Origin: Clavibacter nebraskensis NCPPB 2581
Lineage (GTDB): Bacteria > Actinomycetota > Actinomycetes > Actinomycetales > Microbacteriaceae
NCBI RefSeq assembly: GCF_000355695.1
Contig: NC_020891.1
Location: 868,001 to 932,000, forward strand
Direction of reading: 5' to 3'
Length of the DNA: 64,000 nucleotides
In this document: piece by piece, positions 47,575 to 56,808 of the stretch
Numbering within the stretch: the first letter of the stretch is position 1
Layout of the letters: each line of letters begins with the position of its first letter
The notes under the pieces: generated by a model
What the model was told of the DNA's origin: nothing
Databases searched by the model: none
Seen by the model: the letters and a program-made list of their open reading frames with translations, nothing else
Translations under genes and position numbers: made by a program

Positions 47575-48165
47575 ATGAGCAGGGCCTTGTTCATCATCGA
47601 CGTGCAGAACGACTTCACGGAGGGCGGCGCGCTCGGCGTCGACGGCGGCGGCGACGTCGCGCGGGGGATCACCCGCCTCCTCGCCGCGGAGCCGTACCGC
47701 TACGACCACGTGCTCGCGTCCCGCGACTGGCACGAGGCCACGGGCGGCAACGGCGGGCACTTCGCCGCGGCCGGCACCGTCCCCGACTACTCCACCACCT
47801 GGCCCGAGCACTGCGTGCAGGGCACCCACGGCGCCGAGTACCACCCCGACCTCGACGTCACCGCCGTCGACTTCCACGTCCAGAAGGGCCAGGGCGCGCC
47901 CGCCTACTCGATCTTCGAGGGCACGACGGAGGACGGCGTGCCGCTGGCGGACCTGCTGGCACTGCACGGGATCACCGACATCGACGTGGTCGGCCTCGCG
48001 ACCGACTACTGCGTGCTCGCCTCGGCGCTCGACGCGGTGCACCAGGGCAAGCGCGTGCGGATCCTCGCCGACCTCGTCGCGGGCGTCGCGCCGGCCACCA
48101 GCGCCGCCGCCCTCGACCGCCTGCGCGACGCCGGGGCCGAGATCGTCGAGGGTCCGGCCGACTGA
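47575..48165 (+). CDS. pncA: Nicotinamidase (isochorismatase family)
   Basis: 196-aa enzyme that deamidates nicotinamide to nicotinate for NAD recycling. Catalytic triad D9 (I-I-D-V-Q-N-D-F), K104 and C146 (T-D-Y-C-V-L-A) is present, as are the metal-binding D-W-H of S-R-D-W-H and the W-P-E-H-C-V-Q-G-T-x-G-A motif. GGAAGGAG lies just before the ATG. Confidence 0.93.
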   Translation: MSRALFIIDVQNDFTEGGALGVDGGGDVARGITRLLAAEPYRYDHVLASRDWHEATGGNGGHFAAAGTVPDYSTTWPEHCVQGTHGAEYHPDLDVTAVDFHVQKGQGAPAYSIFEGTTEDGVPLADLLALHGITDIDVVGLATDYCVLASALDAVHQGKRVRILADLVAGVAPATSAAALDRLRDAGAEIVEGPAD

Positions 48166-48258
48166 CGGTCGGCGCGGCCGGCGCGGCCGCGAGCCCGGGC
48201 GCGCACCAGCGCGAGGACGAACACGAGCACGACACCTCACGGAAGAAGCGAGGACACC

Positions 48259-49734
48259 ATGAGCGCATCCACCGAGACCGACCTCCTGTCGGGCACGCCC
48301 ACCACCCTGCTCATCGCGGGCGAGCGGGTGGACGCGGAGGGCGGGTCGACGTTCGAGGTCCGGGATCCCGCGACCGACGCCGTCATCGCGCACGTCGCCG
48401 ACGCGAGCCCCGCGGACGGCGCGCGCGCCCTCGACGCGGCGGTCGACGCGCAGGCGGCGTGGGCGGCGACGGCGCCGCGCGCCCGGGGCGAGATCCTCCG
48501 CCGCGCGTTCGACCTGCTCCAGGAGCGCAAGGACGAGTTCGCGCTCCTCATGACGCTCGAGATGGGCAAGCCGCTGGCCGAGTCGCTCGGCGAGGTGACC
48601 TACGGAGGCGAGTTCCTCCGCTGGTTCTCCGAGGAGGCCGTGCGCATCACGGGCCGCTACGGCACGAACCCCGAGGGGACCGGCCGCATGATCGTGTCGC
48701 AGCATCCGGTCGGGCCGGTGCTGCTCATCACCCCCTGGAACTTCCCGCTCGCGATGGCGACCCGCAAGATCGCGCCGGCGCTCGCCGCGGGCTGCACCGT
48801 GGTCATCAAGCCTGCCGACCTCACGCCGCTCACCACGCTCCGGTTCGCCGAGCTGCTGGCCGAGGCGGGGCTGCCCGCGGGCGTCCTCAACGTGATCCCC
48901 ACCACGGAGGCCGCCGACGTCACCGGCCCGCTCATCGCCGACCCGCGGCTCCGCAAGCTGAGCTTCACCGGATCCACGCCCGTCGGCCGCCAGCTCGGCG
49001 CGCAGGCCGCGCAGAACGTGCTGCGCGTCTCGCTCGAGCTCGGCGGCAACGCGCCGTTCATGGTCTTCGCCGACGCCGACCTCGACGAGGCCGTGGAGGG
49101 CGCCATGGCGGCGAAGTTCCGCAACGTCGGGCAGGCGTGCACGGCGGCGAACCGCTTCATCGTCGAGGCGTCGATCGCGGACGCGTTCGCCGACCGGCTG
49201 CAGGAGCGCATCGACCGGATGCGGATCGGCCGCGGCACCGAGGAGGGCGTCACGGTCGGACCGCTCATCGACGGCCGCGCCGTCGACAAGGCCGACCGGC
49301 TGGTGCGCGACGCCGTCGAGCGCGGCGCCACCGTGCGCGCGGGCGGCGCGCCCGGCGAGGGCGTGGGCCACTTCTACCCGCCGACGCTCGTCACGGGCGT
49401 CGCCGAGGGCAGCGACATCCTGCGGGAGGAGATCTTCGGGCCGGTCGTCGCGATCGTGCCGTTCAACGACGAGGACGACGCAGTGCGGCTCGCCAACGAC
49501 ACCGAGTTCGGGCTCGTCTCCTACGTCTTCACCCGGGACCTCGCCCGCGGACAGCGGATGATCGAGCGGCTCGAGACGGGCATGACCGGCCTCAACATGG
49601 GCGTCATCTCCAACGCCGCCGCGCCGTTCGGCGGCGTGAAGCAGTCGGGGCTCGGCCGGGAGGGCGGGCTCGAGGGGATCCACGAGTACCTGAACACGAA
49701 GTACACGCTCACGCCCGACCCCTTCGCGTCGTAG
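48259..49734 (+). CDS. gabD: NAD(P)-dependent succinate-semialdehyde dehydrogenase
   Basis: 491-aa aldehyde dehydrogenase; the best-matching subfamily oxidises succinate semialdehyde to succinate. Catalytic C294 in G-Q-A-C-T and general base E260 in L-E-L-G-G-N-A-P are visible, with cofactor motif T-P-W-N-F-P near residue 157. The stop shares one base with the GTG of the methyltransferase gene. Substrate specificity is inferred from overall similarity. Confidence 0.88.
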   Translation: MSASTETDLLSGTPTTLLIAGERVDAEGGSTFEVRDPATDAVIAHVADASPADGARALDAAVDAQAAWAATAPRARGEILRRAFDLLQERKDEFALLMTLEMGKPLAESLGEVTYGGEFLRWFSEEAVRITGRYGTNPEGTGRMIVSQHPVGPVLLITPWNFPLAMATRKIAPALAAGCTVVIKPADLTPLTTLRFAELLAEAGLPAGVLNVIPTTEAADVTGPLIADPRLRKLSFTGSTPVGRQLGAQAAQNVLRVSLELGGNAPFMVFADADLDEAVEGAMAAKFRNVGQACTAANRFIVEASIADAFADRLQERIDRMRIGRGTEEGVTVGPLIDGRAVDKADRLVRDAVERGATVRAGGAPGEGVGHFYPPTLVTGVAEGSDILREEIFGPVVAIVPFNDEDDAVRLANDTEFGLVSYVFTRDLARGQRMIERLETGMTGLNMGVISNAAAPFGGVKQSGLGREGGLEGIHEYLNTKYTLTPDPFAS

Positions 49735-50546
49735 TGGCGCACGTCGTCCCGGTCGAGGACCTGGCGGATCCGCGGCTCGCCGACTACAGCCACCGCACCG
49801 ACGTCGCGCTCCGCAAGGCCGAGGGCGCGGGGCACGGGATCTACCTGGCCGAATCCGCGCTGGTGCTGGAGCGGGCGCTGAGGGCCGGGCACGTGCCGCG
49901 GTCGGTGCTGGCGCTCGGCGGCACCGTCGACGAGGCGCTCGCGCTCGTGGGCGACCGGGACGTGCCGGTGTTCACCGGGCCAGGCGAGCTCCTCGCGGAG
50001 CTCACCGGCTACGTGCTGCACCGCGGCGTCGTCGCGTCGCTCGACCGGCCGGCGCTGCCGTCGGTCGCGTCGCTGCTCGTGGATGCCCGGCGCGTCGTGG
50101 TGCTCGAGGACGTCGTGGATCCCACCAACGTCGGCGCGATCTTCCGCTCGGTCGGCGCGATCGGGGCGGACGCGGTGCTCGTCACGCCCCGCTGCACGGA
50201 TCCGTTCTACCGCCGGGCCATCCGCGTCAGCATGGGCACGGTGCTGCAGGTGCCGTGGACGCGCACGGGGGAGTGGCCGGAGACGCGCGCCGCCCTGGCG
50301 GACACCGGGTTCCATGTGGCGGCGCTCGCGCTGACGCCGGACGCCGTGTCGATCCGCGACTTCCCGGCCGAGGAGCACGAGCGGCTCGCCATCGTGCTCG
50401 GGTCGGAGGGGCCGGGGCTGTCGGCGGAGGCGATCCGGTCGGCGGACACGGTGGTGCGGATCCCGATGGCGCACGGCATCGACTCGCTCAACGTGGCGGC
50501 GGCCAGCGCGGTCGCGCTCTACGCGCTGACGGCGCCGGCCCGCTGA
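49734..50546 (+). CDS. TrmH/SpoU family RNA 2'-O-methyltransferase
   Basis: 270 aa. The C-terminal SPOUT knot shows the three motifs: D-P-T-N-V-G-A-I-F-R near 132, L-G-S-E-G-P-G-L near 222 and I-P-M-A-H-G-I-D-S-L-N-V near 242. The N-terminal part is a SpoU substrate-binding-like domain. The target (tRNA or rRNA) cannot be told. Starts at a GTG overlapping the gabD stop, so it is co-transcribed. Confidence 0.9.
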   Translation: MAHVVPVEDLADPRLADYSHRTDVALRKAEGAGHGIYLAESALVLERALRAGHVPRSVLALGGTVDEALALVGDRDVPVFTGPGELLAELTGYVLHRGVVASLDRPALPSVASLLVDARRVVVLEDVVDPTNVGAIFRSVGAIGADAVLVTPRCTDPFYRRAIRVSMGTVLQVPWTRTGEWPETRAALADTGFHVAALALTPDAVSIRDFPAEEHERLAIVLGSEGPGLSAEAIRSADTVVRIPMAHGIDSLNVAAASAVALYALTAPAR

Positions 50547-50633
50547 TCGCGCGGGCCGCTCCGTCCGCAGGCGGGCAGCGGGCAGGTCCATGACCGATCC
50601 CGGGCCGACGGCGCAGCTCGCGACGTGAGCGCC

Positions 50634-50639
50634 TAGCCT
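50634..50639 (+). promoter_or_regulatory. -10 box of the DUF2834 gene
   Basis: TAGCCT, 26 bases before the ATG; GAAGGGG in the leader is the ribosome site. Confidence 0.45.
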
Positions 50640-50665
50640 GGCCACATCCACGAGAAGGGGTCCCC

Positions 50666-51034
50666 ATGAGCACGCGTCCCGCACGCCGGCGCCCCACGCG
50701 CCTCGCCGTCGTCTACCTGGTGCTCGCGGCGGCCGGCCTCGTGCTGACGTGGTCGGCGAACATCCGCGTCGTCATGGAGGGCCGCGACTTCCTCGCCGAC
50801 CTGTCCGCGGGCGGTCCGGCGGTCTCGTCGCTCTCGTGGGACCTGCTCATCGCGGCGGTCGCGAGCGTGGTCTTCATCATCGTCGAGGGGCGGCGGCTGC
50901 GGATGCGGCGCGTCTGGATCTACGTGCTGCTGGCCCCGCTCGTGGCGTTCGCGGTCGCCCTGCCGGTGTTCCTGGCGGCACGGGAGATGCACCTGAGCGC
51001 GCCGGATCGGACGGAGCCGACGCCGGGAGGGTGA
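50666..51034 (+). CDS. DUF2834 family membrane protein
   Basis: 122 aa with three membrane spans (about 13-32, 57-75, 84-105). The patterns F-L-A-D-L...S-S-L-S-W-D-L-L-I-A and E-G-R-R-L-R-M-R-R-V-W-I-Y match DUF2834 as I recall it. Function unknown. It is convergent with the ABC exporter gene 16 bases away. Confidence 0.82.
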   Translation: MSTRPARRRPTRLAVVYLVLAAAGLVLTWSANIRVVMEGRDFLADLSAGGPAVSSLSWDLLIAAVASVVFIIVEGRRLRMRRVWIYVLLAPLVAFAVALPVFLAAREMHLSAPDRTEPTPGG

Positions 51035-51050
51035 TCGCGCCGGAGCGCCG

Positions 51051-52976
51051 CTACACGAGCAGCTGGTGCTTCGCGAGGTCGCGGTAGAGCGGCGTCGAGA
51101 CGACGAGCTCCGCGTGCGTGCCGGTGCCGACGACGCGGCCCTTCTCGACGACCACGATGAGGTCGCTGTCGACGACGGTCGAGAGCCGGTGCGCGATCAC
51201 GATGAGGGTGCGGTGCTCGGCGACCGCGTCGATGGCCTTGCGGAGCAGCTGCTCGTTGAGGCCGTCGAGGCTGGAGGTCGACTCGTCGAGCAGCAGGATC
51301 GGCGGGGCCGACAGCAGCGTGCGCGCGATCGCGAGGCGTTGGCGCTCGCCGCCGGAGAGCATGATGCCGTCCTCGCCCACGGGCGCGTCGAGGCCGAGCT
51401 CGTTGCGGGCGAGCACCTCGGTGAGGTTCACGGCGTGCAGGACCTGGATGCAGTCCTCGTCGGTCGCGTCGAACGCGGTGAGCGTGAGGTTCTCGCGGAG
51501 CGTGCCGGCGAGCACGGGGGCGTCCTGCTCGACGTAGCCGATCTGGCGGCGCAGATCCTCGCGGTCGAGCGTGCGGATGTCGCGGCCGCCGACGCGCACG
51601 ACGCCGGACGTCGGGTCGTAGAAGCGCTCGATGAGAGCGAGGATCGTGCTCTTGCCCGCGCCCGAGGGGCCGACGAGCGCGATCCGCGTTCCCCGCTCGG
51701 CGCGGAAGCTGATGCCCTGGAGGACGCCGCCGCCCGTGCGGTCGGCGCCGGGAGCGGAGTCCGCGGCGTCCGCCGGGGCCGCGGGTGCCTCGTCCGTCGC
51801 GTCGTCTCCCGTGCCCGCCTCCGCCGCCACCGGGTACGCGAACCGCACGTCCTCGAGCTCGACGGCGGGCGCGTCCGTGCGGTCCGCCGCCGCAGGCACG
51901 CCGTCGCGGAGACGCCCGGCGAGCTCGGCGTCGCCGTCGGTCTCCACCGGCAGCTTCACGATCTCCTGGATCCGGCCGAGCGCGCCGAGCGCCTGGTTGA
52001 CCGCGGTCACGGCACCGAACGCCTGGCCGAGCGGCATGATCATGAGGAAGAGGAACAGGATGAAGGCCACGAGGTCGCCGACCGTGATGGCGCCCGACGC
52101 GACGCGGAATCCGCCCACGCCGACCACCACGAGGAACGACGCCTGCAGCGCGATGCCCGCGATCGGCACGACCACGGCGGACGCCTTCGCGACCTTGATG
52201 CCCATCTCCCAGGCGCCCTCGGCGTCGGCCTCGATGGTGCGGATCTCGCGGTCGGTGGCGTTGCTCGCGCGGACCGTGCGGATCGCGCCGATGGCCCGCT
52301 CGACGCTCGCTGCCAGGTCGCCCACCTTGCGCTGCGCGCGCTGGCTGGCGACGCGGATCCGCCCGGACAGGCCCACGACCGCGACAACCGAGACGGCGAC
52401 GACCAGCACGGTGAGGCTGAGGAGCACGGGGTCGATGATGAGCATCGCGATGATGGCGCCGAGGAACGTGACCGCGCCGCCGATCGCCTCGACGAGGCCC
52501 TGCGTGAGGACGGCGCGCAGGAGCGTGGTGTCGGAGCCGACGCGCGAGACGAGGTCGCCCGTGCGGCGCGTGTCGAACTCGGAGATGGGGAGGCGGAGGA
52601 TCCGGCGCACGAGCGTGCGCCGCGACGAGAGGACGATGCCCTCGCCCATGCGCTGCAGCAGGTAGTGCTGGTAGCCGGAGAGCACGCCGGACACGACGAC
52701 CAGGCCGACGAGCGCCCAGACGAGCACGCCCAGCTGGCCGCCCTCCTGCACGACGCCGACGACCCGCTGCACGAGGAGCGGCTGGCCGAGGCTCGCGGCC
52801 GCGCCGAGCACGCTCAGCAGCACGACGAAGGCCATGAGACCGCGCTGCTCGAGGATGTAGGGGAGGAGCTCCGAGAAGCGGGCGCGGGGCCCGTCGTCGG
52901 CGGCGTCGCGGCGGGCGAACGGGTTGCGGGAGCGGGCGCGCGGCGCGGCGGCGGTCTCGGGGCGGGCGGTGCTCAT
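51051..52976 (-). CDS. ABC exporter (fused permease and ATPase)
   Basis: 641-aa half-transporter with six membrane spans (about 40-330) and a nucleotide-binding domain with Walker A G-P-S-G-A-G-K-S-T near 437-445, signature L-S-G-G-E-R-Q-R, and Walker B I-L-L-L-D-E-S-T-S. An acidic Ala/Asp-rich insert of about 35 residues (382-415) interrupts the first strands of the ATPase domain. Likely a homodimeric lipid or drug exporter; substrate unknown. Confidence 0.9.
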   Translation of the reverse strand: MSTARPETAAAPRARSRNPFARRDAADDGPRARFSELLPYILEQRGLMAFVVLLSVLGAAASLGQPLLVQRVVGVVQEGGQLGVLVWALVGLVVVSGVLSGYQHYLLQRMGEGIVLSSRRTLVRRILRLPISEFDTRRTGDLVSRVGSDTTLLRAVLTQGLVEAIGGAVTFLGAIIAMLIIDPVLLSLTVLVVAVSVVAVVGLSGRIRVASQRAQRKVGDLAASVERAIGAIRTVRASNATDREIRTIEADAEGAWEMGIKVAKASAVVVPIAGIALQASFLVVVGVGGFRVASGAITVGDLVAFILFLFLMIMPLGQAFGAVTAVNQALGALGRIQEIVKLPVETDGDAELAGRLRDGVPAAADRTDAPAVELEDVRFAYPVAAEAGTGDDATDEAPAAPADAADSAPGADRTGGGVLQGISFRAERGTRIALVGPSGAGKSTILALIERFYDPTSGVVRVGGRDIRTLDREDLRRQIGYVEQDAPVLAGTLRENLTLTAFDATDEDCIQVLHAVNLTEVLARNELGLDAPVGEDGIMLSGGERQRLAIARTLLSAPPILLLDESTSSLDGLNEQLLRKAIDAVAEHRTLIVIAHRLSTVVDSDLIVVVEKGRVVGTGTHAELVVSTPLYRDLAKHQLLV

Positions 52977-53179
52977 GCGTGGTCTCCCGGGTGGTGGGTG
53001 CGATCGTGATGCGCGGCAGCAGGTCGGACGGCTGCGAGGTCCGGAGCTCTGGGCGCCTGCGCCCGGTGGAGCGGACGCGTCGCATCGCCATCAGGACTCT
53101 ACGCGCCGTCCGCCGCGCGTCCGCCGTGGCGGCGAGCCCCCCGGCATTCCCGCCCATGGTGGAAACCCGCCCCGCTCCC

Positions 53180-53185
53180 TAGGCT
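53180..53185 (+). promoter_or_regulatory. -10 box of the NodIJ-like ABC operon (leaderless)
   Basis: TAGGCT ends 8 bases before the GTG at 53194. Confidence 0.5.
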
Positions 53186-53193
53186 GGCTTCTC

Positions 53194-54120
53194 GTGTCCA
53201 CCCCCGTCATCACCGCCGACCGCCTCGTCAAGAAGTACGGCGACCACGTCGCCGTCGACGGCCTCTCCTTCGAGGTCGCGCCCGGCGAGTCCTTCGGGCT
53301 GCTCGGCCCGAACGGCGCCGGCAAGTCCACGACCATGCGCATGATCGGCGCGGTCTCCTCGCGCACGGGAGGGTCGCTCGACATCCTCGGGCTCGACCCC
53401 GAAACGCACGGCCCCGAGATCCGGTCGCAGCTGGGCGTCGTGCCGCAGGCCGACAACCTCGACCTGGAGCTCAAGGCGCGGGACAACCTCATCGTCTACG
53501 GCCGCTACTTCGGCCTGCCGCGCAAGCAGGTCGCGGCGCGCGCCGACGAGCTGCTCGAGTTCGCGCAGCTCAGCGACCGCGCGGGCGCCAAGGTCGACGA
53601 CCTCTCCGGCGGCATGAAGCGGCGCCTCACGATCGCGCGCGCCCTCATCAGCGACCCGCGGATCCTGCTGCTCGACGAGCCGACCACGGGCCTCGACCCG
53701 CAGGCCCGCCACATCCTCTGGGACCGCCTGTTCCGCCTCAAGGAGCAGGGCACGACGCTCGTGCTCACCACGCACTACATGGACGAGGCCGAGCAGCTCT
53801 GCGACCGGATCGTCGTGGTCGACGAGGGTCGGATCATGGCGGAGGGCTCGCCCGCGTCCCTCATCCGCGACCACTCGAGCCGCGAGGTGCTCGAGGTGCG
53901 CTTCGGCTCCGACCGCAACGAGTCCGCGTCGCGCGAGATCGCCGGGTACGGCGACCGCGTGGAGGTGCTGCCCGACCGCGTGCTCGTGTACGCGTCCGAC
54001 GGCGAGGCCGTGCTCAGCCGGATCCTCGAGCAGGGCCTGAAGCCCATCACGACGCTCGTGCGCCGCTCCAGCCTCGAGGACGTCTTCCTCCGCCTCACGG
54101 GACGGAGCCTGGTCGAGTGA
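53194..54120 (+). CDS. ABC transporter ATPase (NodI/DrrA-like)
   Basis: 308 aa. Walker A G-P-N-G-A-G-K-S-T near residue 40, V-V-P-Q-A-D-N-L-D, signature L-S-G-G-M-K-R-R and Walker B I-L-L-L-D-E-P-T-T-G-L-D-P-Q-A-R-H closely resemble NodI, the lipooligosaccharide exporter ATPase. First gene of a three-gene operon with two ABC-2 permeases joined by 4-bp overlaps. Confidence 0.92.
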   Translation: MSTPVITADRLVKKYGDHVAVDGLSFEVAPGESFGLLGPNGAGKSTTMRMIGAVSSRTGGSLDILGLDPETHGPEIRSQLGVVPQADNLDLELKARDNLIVYGRYFGLPRKQVAARADELLEFAQLSDRAGAKVDDLSGGMKRRLTIARALISDPRILLLDEPTTGLDPQARHILWDRLFRLKEQGTTLVLTTHYMDEAEQLCDRIVVVDEGRIMAEGSPASLIRDHSSREVLEVRFGSDRNESASREIAGYGDRVEVLPDRVLVYASDGEAVLSRILEQGLKPITTLVRRSSLEDVFLRLTGRSLVE

Positions 54121-54950
54121 GCGCCGTCGACACCCGCGCGGCCGCCGTCGCCGGCGGCGTCCGCCCGCGCCGCTTCGGCGGCTGGTACGCCGCGGAGCAC
54201 CGTCTGCTCGGGATCCGCGCCTACCTCGGCACCGCGCTCGCGACCGGCATCGCGAGCCCCTACGTCTACCTCTACGCGCTCGGCGTGGGCCTTGCCACGG
54301 TCGTCGACCGCGGCACGGACGCGAACCAGGCCCTGGGCGTCAGCTTCCTCGTCTTCGTGGCGCCGGCGCTCCTCGCGACGAGTGCCATGACGGTCGCGAG
54401 CGAGGAGTTCAGCTACCCGATCTTCGGCGGCTTCAAGTGGAACCCCGTCTTCCAGGCGATGAACGCGTCGCCGCTGACGCCCGCCCAGATCATCGACGGG
54501 CAGGTCGTCGGCGTCGCGATCCGCATGGCGCCCACGTGCATCGCCTACTTCGCGTTCATGCTCCTGTTCGGCGCGGTGCCGCTCGGCACGGGGTTCCTCG
54601 CGATCGGCGCCGCCGTGCTCACGGGCATGGCGATCGGCGTGATGCTCATGGCCTACGTCGCGACCCTCACGCAGGACACCGGCCAGATCGCGATGGTGAT
54701 GCGCTTCGTGATCACCCCGCTGTCGCTGTTCTCGGGCACGTTCTTCCCGCTCACGCAGTTCCCGGTCTGGCTGCAGTGGATCGGCTGGATCTCGCCGCTC
54801 TGGCACGGCAGCGAGCTCGGCCGCGTCGCGACCTACGGCATGGAGGAGCCGCTCTGGCTGACCGTCGCGCACGTCGCGTACCTGCTGCTCTGGCTCGCGG
54901 TGGGCTGGACCCTCTCGCGCCGCGTCGCGACGAGGAGGCTGCGCGCATGA
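54117..54950 (+). CDS. ABC-2 type permease (NodJ-like), first
   Basis: 277-aa permease with six hydrophobic segments. The motif P-L-S-L-F-S-G-T-F-F-P-L near 197 is the NodJ/DrrB family hallmark. GTG overlaps the ATPase stop, ATG of the next gene overlaps its stop. Confidence 0.9.
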   Translation: MSAVDTRAAAVAGGVRPRRFGGWYAAEHRLLGIRAYLGTALATGIASPYVYLYALGVGLATVVDRGTDANQALGVSFLVFVAPALLATSAMTVASEEFSYPIFGGFKWNPVFQAMNASPLTPAQIIDGQVVGVAIRMAPTCIAYFAFMLLFGAVPLGTGFLAIGAAVLTGMAIGVMLMAYVATLTQDTGQIAMVMRFVITPLSLFSGTFFPLTQFPVWLQWIGWISPLWHGSELGRVATYGMEEPLWLTVAHVAYLLLWLAVGWTLSRRVATRRLRA

Positions 54951-55789
54951 CCGGATCCACGATGCCCGCGAACGCCCCCGCGCCCGCCGCCCGTCGCAGC
55001 CGCGGCGGCCCCCGCTCCCTCTACGTCGGCAACGCCCGCTCGGTGCTCTCCCGCGGCCTGCTCGCCACCCGCAGCACCAACTGGACCGTCGTGCTCTCCG
55101 GCTTCTTCGAGCCCGTCTTCTACCTGCTCGCGATGGGGATCGGCCTCGGCTCGATCGTCGGCGACGTGACCACGAGCACCGGCCAGCCCGTGCCGTACGC
55201 CGCCTACATCGCGCCCGCCCTCCTCGCGGTCTCCGCCATGAACGGCGCCGTCTACGACTCCACCTGGAACGTCTTCTTCAAGATGAACCACTCGAAGCTC
55301 TACCAGGGCATGCTCGCGACCTCGCTCGGCCCGCTCGACGTGGCGTTCGGCGAGATCGGCCTGGCGCTGCTGCGCGGCGTCGTCTACTCGTCGGGCTTCC
55401 TCGTCGTGATGCAGGTGCTCGGCCTCAACCTGTCGTGGTGGGCGATCCTCGCGCTGCCGTCCGTGGTGCTGATCGCGCTCGCGTTCGCGAGCTTCGGCAT
55501 GGCAGTGACGAGCTACATGAAGACCTTCCAGCAGATGGACTGGATCAACTTCGTCCTACTGCCCATGTTCCTGTTCTCCGCGACCTTCTACCCGCTCTCG
55601 GTGTACCCGCCGTGGATCCAGACGGTCATCCAGGCGCTCCCGCTCTGGCACGCCGTGGAGCTCGTGCGCGGCTTCACGACGGGCGCGCTCTCGATCGCGG
55701 TCCTCGGCCACGTCCTCTACTTCGCCGTGATGACGGCGATCGGCCTGGTCTTCACGACGCGGCGGCTGCGGGTCCTCTTCCTCGACTGA
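54947..55789 (+). CDS. ABC-2 type permease (NodJ-like), second
   Basis: 280-aa permease, paralogous to the preceding one, with P-M-F-L-F-S-A-T-F-Y-P-L near 206. The pair probably forms a heterodimeric channel. Its 3' end overlaps the convergent MFS gene by 38 bp. Confidence 0.9.
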   Translation: MTGSTMPANAPAPAARRSRGGPRSLYVGNARSVLSRGLLATRSTNWTVVLSGFFEPVFYLLAMGIGLGSIVGDVTTSTGQPVPYAAYIAPALLAVSAMNGAVYDSTWNVFFKMNHSKLYQGMLATSLGPLDVAFGEIGLALLRGVVYSSGFLVVMQVLGLNLSWWAILALPSVVLIALAFASFGMAVTSYMKTFQQMDWINFVLLPMFLFSATFYPLSVYPPWIQTVIQALPLWHAVELVRGFTTGALSIAVLGHVLYFAVMTAIGLVFTTRRLRVLFLD

Positions 55790-56618
55790 GGCCGCTGGCC
55801 ACGAGCCCGAGCCCGGCGCCGCCCATGACGACGGCCGCCGCGGCGATCGCGACCGGGTAGCCGACGGGCTGCGCGTCCGCGGGGATGAGGGCGAGCGCCT
55901 GCGCCGTCACGACCGTGGCGAGGAGCGACGACGCGGCCAGCACCGTCGACGTGAGCGATGACACCCGGCCCATCGCGCCGACGGGCGCCTCCGCCTGGAG
56001 GATCGGGCCCTGCGAGACGAGGAAGACCGCGAACACGAGGCCGGCCACGAGGACCCGCAGGCGCGGCGACGCGCGCACGATGCGGATCCCGGCGGCGAGC
56101 TCCCCGCGGAAGCGGGCGCGGGCGGAGGCGACCGACGGATCCATGCCCGCCGCGACGGCCCCGCGCTCGCGCACCGCGAGCACCAGACCCGCCGACGCGA
56201 GGAACGACACGGCGTCCATCACGAGCGCGGGCTCCGGCCCGAGGGTCGCGTAGACGGCCGGGCCGGTCATCGCCGAGAGGATCCCGACGCCCGTGCTCGC
56301 GAGCAGCGAGCGTCCCGCGGCGGCCGCGCGCCGGTCGGCGGGCACGACCACCTGCACGAGGGCGGCGCGCACGAGGTCGGCCGCGACCATCACCCGGTGG
56401 GCGGGCCACCGGTCCACGAGCACGCCCGCGATCGGCGCGCGCACGAGGCGCGGCAGGCTCGTCGCGCCGATGACGGCGCCGATGTAGAGCGGCAGGGCCG
56501 GGTCGCCGGGCGCGAGGCCCGTCGCGAGCCACACGGTCACGGTCGCCGCGAGCACGTACTCGCCGAAGGCCGAGAGCGTCTGCGCGACCCAGATGAGCGC
56601 GAACGAGCGGGAGATCAA
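55752..56618 (-). CDS. Shortened MFS transporter, possibly degenerate
   Basis: About 288 aa from a TTG at 56618, much shorter than the usual 400-430. Segments matching MFS drug-efflux spans 1-3, 5-7 and 10-11 are readable, but the region between R-A-A-L-V-Q-V-V-V and A-D-R-R-A-A lacks span 4, and spans 8-9 are missing before G-R-V-S-S-L. The best start signals (GGAGG then GTG at 56661) lie in another frame; removal of one T near 56617 would join them. So this may be a pseudogene. It overlaps the NodJ-like gene end. Confidence 0.6.
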   Translation of the reverse strand: MISRSFALIWVAQTLSAFGEYVLAATVTVWLATGLAPGDPALPLYIGAVIGATSLPRLVRAPIAGVLVDRWPAHRVMVAADLVRAALVQVVVPADRRAAAAGRSLLASTGVGILSAMTGPAVYATLGPEPALVMDAVSFLASAGLVLAVRERGAVAAGMDPSVASARARFRGELAAGIRIVRASPRLRVLVAGLVFAVFLVSQGPILQAEAPVGAMGRVSSLTSTVLAASSLLATVVTAQALALIPADAQPVGYPVAIAAAAVVMGGAGLGLVASGLSRGRGPAAAAS

Positions 56619-56747
56619 GAGGGGAGGGCGCGGCTCGCGCGCGCCGGTCGGGGTCGGGCACGGGCGGCCTCCGATCGGTCGGCTCCTCCCCACGGTAGCG
56701 GCAGGCCCGGCGATGCCCGGGCGGTGCCGGGCGGGGGATCCGCTCGG

Positions 56748-56753
56748 TACCCT
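56748..56753 (+). promoter_or_regulatory. -10 box of the ribokinase gene
   Basis: TACCCT, 55 bases before the ATG. Confidence 0.4.
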
Positions 56754-56808
56754 GGCCGAGAGCGCCACCCGGGCGCGGCCGGCCACGGGTCGGGGGAGGC
56801 AGGTGCCC

